Source: Thermoanaerobaculales bacterium (lineage in GTDB: Bacteria; Acidobacteriota; Thermoanaerobaculia; Thermoanaerobaculales; Sulfomarinibacteraceae). From it: a DNA stretch of 54,408 nt. Positions 18,827 through 26,632 of this stretch are shown one piece after another. The position numbers and the translations under genes were made by a program. The notes beneath the pieces are model-generated. The model worked only from the letters and a program-made list of their open reading frames with translations. It had not been told where the DNA came from and did no database searches. The DNA is taken from assembly GCA_029287235.1 (NCBI GenBank), contig JARFRM010000045.1:1-54408 (forward strand), written 5' to 3'. Each line of letters starts with the position of its first letter. Position 1 is the first letter of the stretch.

Positions 18827-19294
18827 ATGGTGAGACGGTCTTCGAAATTTTGGGTCGTCGCGTGTGTTGGTGTCGGACTCATGTCGTGGGCGGGGGGCGC
18901 TGCGGCGAACCCCGATGCCAAGGAGGTGACCCTGACGGCTGTCGCCGATGGCGCCGGCGGATGCACCATCACGGTCAGCCCCGAAACGGCGATCATCTCG
19001 CGTGGAAAAAACGCCAGGATCAAGAAGGTCTACTGGGTGGCCGAGCCCAACGCCGAACTCGGCGAACTCTATTGGGAGCTTCGCTACGATCCGGGCAAGG
19101 GCGGCGGCAGTGAGAACTACTTCGGAGACGTCGTTCTTCCCTGTGGTCAGTCGTCGATCAAGGTCCAACCCAGACCCAAACCCAGCATCCCCAACGCCGA
19201 GTGGCCCTACATGGTGACGGTCTACAGCTGCACCGACGGTGTCAAGGGTGAGTATCTGTGCATGGTGGATCCGCGGATCAGATGGAACGACTGA
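18827..19294 (+). CDS. Small exported protein, unknown function
   Basis: GGGAGG lies just before the ATG at 18827, giving a signal peptide (MVRRSSKFWVVACVGVGLMSWAGGAAA). The frame is open to 18776 with other ATGs. The mature part of about 130 residues has three Cys in a spacing that could form disulfides (GGCTITV, LPCGQ, YSCTDG) and the phrase YWELRYDPGKGGGSENYFGDV. I do not recognise a family. Its stop (TGA at 19292-19294) abuts the stop of the next kinase gene on the other strand. Confidence 0.6.
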   Translation: MVRRSSKFWVVACVGVGLMSWAGGAAANPDAKEVTLTAVADGAGGCTITVSPETAIISRGKNARIKKVYWVAEPNAELGELYWELRYDPGKGGGSENYFGDVVLPCGQSSIKVQPRPKPSIPNAEWPYMVTVYSCTDGVKGEYLCMVDPRIRWND

Positions 19295-21919
19295 TCACTC
19301 GACCAACGCGATGAACTCGGGGCGCTCGTGCAGCGCCCGGAACTCGTCCTCCCGGCGGATGAGTTCGGCCGGTTCGCCACGTTCGATGGCCCGCCGGATG
19401 GCGACGATGGCCTCGTCGTCGTCACCGCAGAGGGCATAGACATAGGCGAGCTGATGGGCGTTCGGGCCGGTGTCCGGAATCGTCTCCCGGAGCTCGCCCG
19501 CGAGCGGCAGGGCGGCGTCGCAGTCCTGCGCCTTTGCTGAGTACAGCGCGAGCTGGACCCGCTGTTCCCAGTTGCCGGGATCGTCATGCACTCGATCCTC
19601 GGTCAAAACCTGAGCGCGGTGGTATCGGTCGCGGGCCTCGTCGTGGCGCTCGAGCCTGGCGTAGAGATCACCGAGATTGGCCTGATACATGGCGTCCCTG
19701 GGGCTCATTCGAACCGCCATCAGATAGTTCTTCTCGGCGTGCTCCCATTTGTTCGGGCGGTCGGAGAAGTAGTAGGCCGTGGCGAGATTGGAGGCCAGAT
19801 CCGGACCCCGATTGGGTTTGGGGATGCGCTCGTAGGCATCGATGGCTTCGTCGAATCGACCGTTGTGTAGGTGATATGTCGCAAGCTGTTGTTTCGGGCG
19901 GGTGATCTCCGGTGGCGCCAAATCCGCCGACCGCTCGAAGCAGCCGAGGGCATCCTCGTACCGGCCCCGAACCATGAGGAAGGTGCCGAGAGAGTTCCAT
20001 GTCGACCAGTCGCCGGAGTTGAGCGCGGTGGCCGCGCGGTACGCATCTTCGGCCTCATCGAAATCGCCGACCCGCTCGTAACTTCGCCCGAGCTCACGGT
20101 AGGCCTCGTCGGGTCGCGGGTGCCGGGCGAGCACGTCCTCGAGCTGCATGATGGCGGTGTCCTGTCGTCCGGTTGTTCGGAGGATGCGGGCCAACGCCAC
20201 CTGGGCCGTGGGTGCTCCGGGGTCGATCCTGCATGCGGTCTCGGCCGCGGCCTCCGCCTCGGCAAGCGTCGTCCGATCGCCGTCCAGGTAGTAGATCTGC
20301 CACAACGCCTCGCTGAGACCGACGTGGGCGAGGACGAAGTCCGGCTTGATCCGCAAAGCCTGGCGAAAGTTCTCGGCGGCGGAATGCGGGCCGCGGACAT
20401 CGTCCTCGGCGTCGAGAAACCGATGGCCGGTGACGTAGTAGTCGAAGGCCGCGTGCGACCCGTCGGGTTTCTCCGCCATCCGTCGTCGGTCGTTGCCGGT
20501 GAGTGGGATCGACAGATAGGTCGAGAGATCCCGGGCGATGGAGCGTTGCGTCCGGTAGGCCTGGTCGGCCGCGGTGGCGTAGGTGCACGACCACAGGACG
20601 AATCCCGTCGTTGTGTCGGTCAGGATGATGGTGTTCTTGAGCCCCGTCCCGTCCTGTTGGATCTCGCCGTTGACCACCGCACCGACGCCGAGTTCGTGGA
20701 GCAGAGAGCCGAGACTGGTATCCGAACGGTTCCAGGTCTCCGATCGGCCGACGATCTGCAGACCCTCGTACTCGCGCAGGGTGGTGATGAGCCCGGAACC
20801 GATGGCTTCGGCCAACCGGTCGAGCTGCGGGTCGCCGCTCAGATTGGCGAACGGGAGGACTGCGAGCGATCGTAGCGGGGGTTCCGGACGGCTCGTGGAC
20901 GTCCAGAACCACAGGACCGCCGCCGTGACGATCAGCGCCGCCACCGCGAGCGCCGCCCACCGGGCGACACCCTTTCGTTCCGGTCGAGGCGGTGGAGTCG
21001 GTTGCGGCGATTGGACCTCGGTCGGAGTGTCGCGAGCAGACTGCTGTGGGCTGGAAGTTCGGTCGGGAGTGTTGAGGATCGCCCGGGCAAGCGCCTCATG
21101 GAGTTCCTCGGCGGTCTGAAAGCGATCCTCGGGGTCCTTCTCGAGACATCGACCGATCACTGTGCCGAGTTCGTCGGGAAGACCGCTCTTGAGGCTGTTC
21201 ACCCGGGGTGGCGCGTGGCTCAGGATCGAGGAGATGACCTCTGCCGAGCTATCGGCGTTGAACGGGTGCGTTCCGGTCGCCATGCCGTAGAGCACGGTTC
21301 CCAGCGCAAAGATGTCCGACCGGTTGTCGGCCGGCTGACCCTTGAGCTGCTCCGGCGACATATACGGGGTGGTTCCCAGGATCTGACCGTGACCGGTGAG
21401 AAAGTCCGTTTCCGCCAGTGAGTCGCTCCCGTTTCTGGGTGTGTCGTCGATACTGACCTTGGAGAGACCGAAGTCGAGCACCTTGAGATGGCCGTCGCGG
21501 TTGACCATGATGTTGCCCGGTTTGAGGTCGCGGTGGGTCACGCCCCGGGTGTGTGCAGCGCGCAGCGCATCAACCAGGGGAAGGGCTAGAGCCTCGAACT
21601 CGGTCGTCGACAGCCCGGTGTCGGGCACCAGTTCCGACAGCACCTTGCCGTCGACGTGTTCCATGGTAAAGAAGTTGAGATCTTCGGATTCCTCTACCGA
21701 GAAGATGGTCACGATGTTGGGGTGGTTGAGCGCCGCGACGATGGACGCCTCTCGTCGGAATCGCTCGAGCCGGTCGGGATTGGAGCTGAGCTCGGGCGGC
21801 AGCACCTTGACGGCGACGTCCCGTCCGAGCTTGGTGTCCCGGGCGAGATAGACCTCACCCATACCGCCGGCGCCGAGCTTGCGGAGAATTCGGTAGTGGA
21901 GGAGGGTCTCACCCAGCAA
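19295..21919 (-). CDS. Ser/Thr kinase with transmembrane helix and TPR domain
   Basis: The start at 21919 places the Gly-rich loop at residue 16 (LGAGGMGEVYLA). K38, THRD (H129-D131) and DFG (149-151) are intact. A Pro-rich linker (about 285-318) and one transmembrane helix (about 320-340) follow. Next comes a LPFANLSGDPQLDRLAEAI region like the domain preceding TPRs in adenylate-cyclase-type proteins. At least eight TPR-like repeats then run from about 500 to 860. The layout is common in Acidobacteriota. It is likely a signalling kinase with a periplasmic TPR scaffold. Confidence 0.92.
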   Translation of the reverse strand: MLGETLLHYRILRKLGAGGMGEVYLARDTKLGRDVAVKVLPPELSSNPDRLERFRREASIVAALNHPNIVTIFSVEESEDLNFFTMEHVDGKVLSELVPDTGLSTTEFEALALPLVDALRAAHTRGVTHRDLKPGNIMVNRDGHLKVLDFGLSKVSIDDTPRNGSDSLAETDFLTGHGQILGTTPYMSPEQLKGQPADNRSDIFALGTVLYGMATGTHPFNADSSAEVISSILSHAPPRVNSLKSGLPDELGTVIGRCLEKDPEDRFQTAEELHEALARAILNTPDRTSSPQQSARDTPTEVQSPQPTPPPRPERKGVARWAALAVAALIVTAAVLWFWTSTSRPEPPLRSLAVLPFANLSGDPQLDRLAEAIGSGLITTLREYEGLQIVGRSETWNRSDTSLGSLLHELGVGAVVNGEIQQDGTGLKNTIILTDTTTGFVLWSCTYATAADQAYRTQRSIARDLSTYLSIPLTGNDRRRMAEKPDGSHAAFDYYVTGHRFLDAEDDVRGPHSAAENFRQALRIKPDFVLAHVGLSEALWQIYYLDGDRTTLAEAEAAAETACRIDPGAPTAQVALARILRTTGRQDTAIMQLEDVLARHPRPDEAYRELGRSYERVGDFDEAEDAYRAATALNSGDWSTWNSLGTFLMVRGRYEDALGCFERSADLAPPEITRPKQQLATYHLHNGRFDEAIDAYERIPKPNRGPDLASNLATAYYFSDRPNKWEHAEKNYLMAVRMSPRDAMYQANLGDLYARLERHDEARDRYHRAQVLTEDRVHDDPGNWEQRVQLALYSAKAQDCDAALPLAGELRETIPDTGPNAHQLAYVYALCGDDDEAIVAIRRAIERGEPAELIRREDEFRALHERPEFIALVE

Positions 21920-22051
21920 TCAGATCGCTCTCAATCTCTCTTTGAAAGCGAGACTTCGGCGTCCCTATTCCCTCGGACAGTGTCGGGCGGGTAACCGCCC
22001 GGGTCTATTCGACACGCTTCGAAGTCTGGTGTTGCTCAGTGCGGATCGCCA

Positions 22052-22079
22052 TTGAAACCCGATTCAAAAGATGTATCAT
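22052..22079 (+). promoter_or_regulatory. Promoter of the perR-katG scar
   Basis: TTGAAA (22052-22057), 16 bases, TATCAT (22074-22079): a good sigma-70 match about 39 bases before the TTG start at 22118. The broken gene may therefore still be transcribed. Confidence 0.5.
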
Positions 22080-22117
22080 TCCTAGATCGTAATTCATTCT
22101 GAACTAGAGGTCCGCCG

Positions 22118-22739
<622 letters not shown>

Positions 22740-22759
22740 CCCGTGCCGGTTCGAGCCCT

Positions 22760-23152
22760 TTACGCCACGGTGATCTTGCGTGGCTGGGCCTGCTCCCTCT
22801 TCGGGAGCGTGACGGTCAGCACGCCTTCGTCCATGTCCGCCGTGATCGCCGCCTGATCGATGGTCTCGCCGAGTGAGAAGCGGCGGAAAAAGTTGCCGAC
22901 ATTGAACTCGCTGTACACGGGCCGCAGACCGTTGTAGGTGTCGAGTGCGACACGCCCGCTGATGGTCAGCACATCCTGGTCGAGGTTGATCTCGACGTCG
23001 TCCTTACGCACCCCGGGCACGTCGGCCTGAAGCACCAGCGCGTTCTCGCTCTCATAGATGTCCACTGCCGGCTCGTAGGTCTGGCCGGCCCAGGTGGTCT
23101 CCTCGGCCTTCTCTATGGCCTTCTTCTCGGTGGTCTCGATGTCTTTGCTCAT
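22760..23152 (-). CDS. Hsp20 small heat-shock protein
   Basis: The start at 23152 follows AAGGAGG; the longer frame to 23185 is rejected. The 130-residue protein has a charged N-terminus (TTEKKAIEKAEETT) and an alpha-crystallin domain. Visible motifs are PAVDIYESENALVLQADVPGV, DVLTISGRV, FRRFSLGETID and DEGVLTVTLPK. It ends in RKITVA, which contains the I-x-V motif that docks on neighbouring subunits. It is the last gene of a leftward proteostasis operon. Confidence 0.93.
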   Translation of the reverse strand: MSKDIETTEKKAIEKAEETTWAGQTYEPAVDIYESENALVLQADVPGVRKDDVEINLDQDVLTISGRVALDTYNGLRPVYSEFNVGNFFRRFSLGETIDQAAITADMDEGVLTVTLPKREQAQPRKITVA

Positions 23153-23196
23153 GGTTTCCTCCTTGGCGCCTTTGTCCTGTTTCATGGTGCGGGGGC

Positions 23197-23646
23197 CTAT
23201 CCGGTGATCTGGATCTGCCTGGGCTTTGCGGCCTCCGCCTTTTCGAGACGTACCGTGAGGATGCCGTCCCGGTAGGAGGCTGAAGCCTTGTCGCGATCAA
23301 CCTCGTAGGGGAGGCGGAAGACCCGCCGGAACTCACCGGCCTGGCGTTCCCGCCGGTGGTACCGGAACTCGCCCTCGGGGCTCGGGATCTCCCTCACGCC
23401 AGCGACCAACAGCCGGTTCCCTACCGCCTCGACCTCGAGGCTGTCGCGCTTCATGCCGGGTACCTCGGCCTTGAGGACGATCGCCTCGCCGCCTTCCTCC
23501 TCGAAGATGTTCAAGGCGGGGTAGACGCCGCGGCCGGAGGGCGTCGTGCCGAGCCCGAAAAACGGATGCTCCAAGGATCGGGTCAAAGCCCGCTGGAGGC
23601 GCAGGATGTTGTCGAACGGGTCCGTGCCAAATCTCAGAAGACTCAT
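23197..23646 (-). CDS. Hsp20 small heat-shock protein, second paralogue
   Basis: The start at 23646 (MSLLRFGTDPFDNILRLQ) follows AAGGAG; the frame to 24072 is an artefact over the J-domain gene. The 149-residue protein is a class A-like Hsp20. Its alpha-crystallin domain shows PALNIFEEEGGEAIVLKAEVPG, RRERQAGEFRRVFRLPYEVD and DGILTVRLEKAEAAKPRQIQI, ending with I-Q-I. It lies 44 bases upstream of the other hsp20 and differs clearly in sequence, which suggests hetero-oligomers or distinct clients. Confidence 0.93.
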   Translation of the reverse strand: MSLLRFGTDPFDNILRLQRALTRSLEHPFFGLGTTPSGRGVYPALNIFEEEGGEAIVLKAEVPGMKRDSLEVEAVGNRLLVAGVREIPSPEGEFRYHRRERQAGEFRRVFRLPYEVDRDKASASYRDGILTVRLEKAEAAKPRQIQITG

Positions 23647-23693
23647 TTTGTCGCTCCTTTCGTTTTCTTGTCCGATGACCGTTGGGTTGCGCG

Positions 23694-24404
23694 TTATCTG
23701 GACGAGCGCTGCCAGGAGGGCGGCGCCCTCATCTTTCTGTCCACCAGCAGTCGGACGCGCGCCGCGATACCACCAGCACGCGATGGCTGTAGGTTGATGA
23801 CCGTACCGTGCCGGACGCCGGCCGGGATGCGCAGGCGCACGACCTGCTCGCGAACGATCGTCCCTCGTTGACGGCAGGCCAGGCAAGGAAAGGGCCAATC
23901 GACGCCGGTCCCCGCGCACCTGCGGCAGGATTCCTCGACCGGCACCGCAACAGTGAAGTCGCCGCCTAGTGTCGCCTGCCCGGGCGACAGCACGAGGTAG
24001 AGCTCGCCGAAGCTCGGCGGTCGCGCGTAGGCTTCGATCGGAGTGACGACGCTGAACAATCCCCCGATCCAATCGTCCAGCACCTGCGCGTGACCCATGT
24101 GCTGCCGTGTCCCAAGGGGCTCGTCGGGCACGAGCGGTTCGACACGATGGTGTCGCGTCAGCGGTTCTGCTTGCCAGGCTCGAGCGGGACGTTTGCAGTC
24201 CAGTGTCTCGTCGTAGCTTTGTCTTCTCGCGGGGTCCGACAGCACGTCGTAGGCGTTTTGCACGTCACGGAAAGCCTGTGTGCTCCCCTTACCGGCGTGG
24301 TCGGGATGCAGAGCCTTGACCAGGCGAAGGTAGGCAGCACGAATCCCCTTGTTGGTCTCACCCCTTGGTATTCCGAGGATCGTGTAGTGGCTTTTCCGCT
24401 TCAC
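23694..24404 (-). CDS. J-domain protein with reduced zinc finger (DnaJ-like)
   Basis: A GTG at 24404 (AAAGG 7 bases upstream) gives MKRKSHYTILGIPRGETN, the standard J-domain start. The HPD motif (ALHPDHAGKG) and FRDVQNAYDVLSDPARRQSYD are intact, so it should stimulate an Hsp70 ATPase. The middle holds only two CxxC motifs (CRRCAGTG and CLACRQRG) instead of the four of DnaJ. The C-terminal substrate-binding part is short (VRLRIPAGVRHGTVINL then about 30 residues). It is 236 residues against about 375 for DnaJ. No dnaK is present in this operon. Confidence 0.88.
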   Translation of the reverse strand: MKRKSHYTILGIPRGETNKGIRAAYLRLVKALHPDHAGKGSTQAFRDVQNAYDVLSDPARRQSYDETLDCKRPARAWQAEPLTRHHRVEPLVPDEPLGTRQHMGHAQVLDDWIGGLFSVVTPIEAYARPPSFGELYLVLSPGQATLGGDFTVAVPVEESCRRCAGTGVDWPFPCLACRQRGTIVREQVVRLRIPAGVRHGTVINLQPSRAGGIAARVRLLVDRKMRAPPSWQRSSR

Positions 24405-24441
24405 AGTCAGCCCTTTCCTCACGAGTCGAATTTCTCCCCGA

Positions 24442-24801
24442 TCACTCCCCGCCCTTGAGGAAGACGAATCTCGGTGCACCCCCGCTTCGAACCGTCAGTC
24501 GAACGCCCTCGCCGAGGTCGTGGGTACGCAGCAGCCGTTTGAACTCGTTGACATCAGGCACGGACTGCCCCTGGACGTGGGTGATGACGTCGCGTGCACG
24601 GATGCCGGTCCGTGCGGCAGAACTCAGCGGCTCGACTCCTGTGACCACCACGCCTCGCAGGTCAGGGCCTTCGCCGATCTGGCGCGCGATGTCGGAATTC
24701 AGCGTGCGCAGCATCATGCCGAGCCCGATCGTGGCGCCACCGAGGAAGGCAAAGGCTACTGCAGCCATGACCAGAATGAGGAAGATCGGTCGCCGAGTCA
24801 T
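24442..24801 (-). CDS. Membrane-anchored stand-alone PDZ protein
   Basis: Residues 5-30 are a single transmembrane or signal segment (IFLILVMAAVAFAFLGGATIGLG). Residues about 45-117 are a PDZ domain of the HtrA type: LRGVVVTGVEPLSSAARTGIRARDVI, then GQSVPDVNEFKRLL and GEGVRLTVRSGG. There is no protease domain. It sits between the 56-aa protein and the J-domain gene, so it may present a peptide-binding site at the membrane for this chaperone set. The role is inferred. Confidence 0.82.
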   Translation of the reverse strand: MTRRPIFLILVMAAVAFAFLGGATIGLGMMLRTLNSDIARQIGEGPDLRGVVVTGVEPLSSAARTGIRARDVITHVQGQSVPDVNEFKRLLRTHDLGEGVRLTVRSGGAPRFVFLKGGE

Positions 24802-24912
24802 GGAAAACCTCCGTGAGGTTTGAGCGCCGTGGGTTTGCGTCCGTTCGAACGACGGCGGCCCGGCAGAGAAAGCCCGGAGGCCACTGCCACTGTCGGCGCG
24901 GCGCTCCGCGAG

Positions 24913-25083
24913 CTATGAGTCGTCTTGCCCGACGGAGATCCGGCGACCCCTGGTCTTGCGGGCACCGAGCTTCGGCATCGTGACCTGGAGGACGCCTCTC
25001 TTCATCTTGACCTGGTTCTTGACCTCGTTGAGGTCTTGCCTGAGCTCTTCCACCATCCCCTTGAGCTTGTCAGTCACCGCCAT
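24913..25083 (-). CDS. 56-residue protein with Hsp20-tail-like C-terminus
   Basis: GGAGGTGAACC precedes an ATG at 25083; the stop TAG is at 24915-24913. The N-terminal half is a charged amphipathic helix (VTDKLKGMVEELRQDLNEV), possibly a coiled coil. The second half reads KRGVLQVTMPKLGARKTR then GRRISVGQDDS. It mirrors the last strand and I-x-V tail of the Hsp20 proteins encoded downstream (EGVLTVTLPK ... RKITV). It is the first gene of the proteostasis operon. Its function is unknown; binding to Hsp20 grooves is inferred. Confidence 0.72.
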   Translation of the reverse strand: MAVTDKLKGMVEELRQDLNEVKNQVKMKRGVLQVTMPKLGARKTRGRRISVGQDDS

Positions 25084-25148
25084 GGTTCACCTCCAAACCG
25101 AGATTGCGTGGTCCGGTTCGGCTGGAAAGGCCGTCCGTCCGATAACAT

Positions 25149-25177
25149 AATATGGAATATGAGCTAGATGTTGTCAA
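25149..25177 (-). promoter_or_regulatory. Promoter of the proteostasis operon
   Basis: Minus strand TTGACA (25177-25172), 17 bases, CATATT (25154-25149), in a notably AT-rich patch (25140-25265). The start codon is 66 bases downstream. The block CTTGACA ... CCATATTA also loosely resembles a heat-shock sigma promoter, but the match is weak. Confidence 0.5.
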
Positions 25178-25266
25178 GTCCCTGTTTCAGTTAAATTCTG
25201 AAGATCTTAAAAACAGATAGTCATATTGTGTTTAAGTAACTGATATAAATTGATTTGACATTGTAG

Positions 25267-26175
25267 ATGGGCCGGCAATTGGGCCACTGTCGTCGAGTGC
25301 CATTCAATGCGGGGGCCGCAGTCGACAAGACGACCCTCACCTGGATGATGGACGCGATTGGCGCGCCGGTAGCTCTCACTGGCCTGCTGGTGCCGGTGCG
25401 CGAGTCCGGGTCGCTGATCCCTCAGCTCGTGATCGCCGCCTTCGTACGCCGGCGTCCGGTCCGCAAGTGGGTGTGGGTTGTCGGCAGCTTACTGCAGGCG
25501 CTTTCGGTCCTGGCAATCGGCCTGACCGCCTGGATTTTGGGCGGCGTCGTGGGCGGGGTTGCGGTGATCGCCAGCCTTGCTGTCTTCAGCCTCGCTCGCG
25601 GCTTGTCTTCCGTGGCGGCCAAGGATGTGCTCGGTAAGACCATTCCGAAGACCCGGCGGGGACGCGTCAACGGATTCAGCGCCAGCGCAGCCGGTCTGGT
25701 GACGCTCGGTGTTGGCGCCGCCCTGGTCGCGACGGGTGCGGACGACGGCTCGCCTACAACCTTTCTCGCCCTGCTGGCCGGCGCTGCCGGGTTGTGGGTT
25801 GTGGCTGCGGCGCTCTACTCCCGAATCATCGAGTGGCCCGGCGCGACCGAAGGCGGCGGCAACGCGCTTGCCGAGGCGGTTGGCATGCTCGCCCTGTTGC
25901 GCGACGACCGACCTTTCCGCGACTTCGTGATCGCACGCGCCCTGCTGCTGTGCTCGGCATTGTCGGCGCCGTACTATGTGATCCTCGCGCGACGCCACGA
26001 CGCCGGGATCGCCGGCCAGCTCGGCTTTTTCATCATCGCTGGCGGGCTGGCTTCGAGTCTGAGCGCGCCGTTCTGGGGACGAATGGCCGACTGGTCGAGC
26101 CGCACGGTGATGACGGTGGCGGCGCTCATCACCAGTTCGCTCGGTTGCCTGGCGGTCGCGGTGTGCTCGGTTTAG
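25267..26175 (+). pseudogene. MFS transporter, truncated at both ends
   Basis: Membrane segments and the phrase LLVPVRESGSLIPQLVIAAFVRRRPVRKWVWVVG (in part) match MFS permeases. About seven or eight hydrophobic segments remain, against twelve in the family. Homology starts at about residue 19 (AVDKTTLTWMMDAIGAP), lacking the usual N-terminal region. It ends abruptly in SSLGCLAVAVCSV with a TAG at 26173-26175. The 3' end abuts a broken FNT gene on the other strand. A 302-residue product could be made but is unlikely to transport. Confidence 0.65.
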
Positions 26176-26321
26176 AGCTCGGCCCCACTCATGAGACAGA
26201 CGACAAAGCCCAGCGGATACACGAGCGCCGCCGCGAGCCTCTCGAGCATCGGCCAGTCGGCGAGCGGCTGCGCAGCGATGCTGACAACCGCCACCGCCAT
26301 CGCCCTTCCTACGATCCCCAT
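26172..26321 (-). pseudogene. Formate/nitrite transporter family gene, fragment
   Basis: The minus-strand frame reads MAVAVVSIAAQPLADWPMLERLAAALVYPLGFVVCLMSGAEL (given here as short parts: LADWPMLERLAAALVYPLG and FVVCLMSGAEL). This is the first membrane segment and GAEL motif of FNT channels. It is cut by a TAA directly after GAEL, where family members continue LFTxN. The cut coincides with the 3' end of the MFS fragment, so one rearrangement probably broke both genes. Confidence 0.5.
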
Positions 26322-26364
26322 TGGCCGCGGCGAATCGGCTCCTGGGGTCGTGGTGTACCAGCCG

Positions 26365-26406
26365 GAAAACGAAAAACACCGCCCGAACCGGCGGCTGATC
26401 GTTTTC
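26365..26406 (-). terminator. Hairpin adjoining R repeat copy 1
   Basis: Read on the minus strand, GAAAACGA and TCGTTTTC (8 bp) enclose CCGCC/GGCGG arms, and the hairpin follows the repeat's ...CAACCA end directly. The arrangement is that of a tRNA gene followed by its intrinsic terminator. Confidence 0.55.
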
Positions 26407-26477
26407 TGGTTGCGGGGGCCCGCACTCGAGATATGTACGGCCTTGACTCGATCAGTTCGATCAGAATTTTGCTGAAA
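26407..26477 (+). repeat. R repeat copy 1 (tRNA-3'-end-like)
   Basis: This copy carries TGGTTGCGGGGGCCCGCACT followed by CGAGATATGTACGGCCTTG and a degenerate TCGATCAG...CTGAAA tail. The minus strand ends CCCCCGCAACCA, like a tRNA acceptor arm with CCA, and runs straight into a terminator hairpin at 26406-26365. No tRNA body is present. It lies between the broken transporter genes and the RND pump. Confidence 0.7.
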
Positions 26478-26632
26478 AGATCGGGTTGTGGTGTTTCGAC
26501 ACATCAAGTAGTGGTGGGCACCCACATGTGATCTTCTTCAGGCTCGGTCCTGCAACAATGGCCGGATCGTCGGACGAGCACGAGTGGGCCGTCTGTACGA
26601 CGAAGCGATTGAAGCGGGATCATCGCAGTGGG

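Noticed and set aside
23646..24072. N-terminal extension of the second Hsp20
   Set aside because: The extension is a shadow of the J-domain gene; AAGGAG and a normal Hsp20 start lie at 23646.
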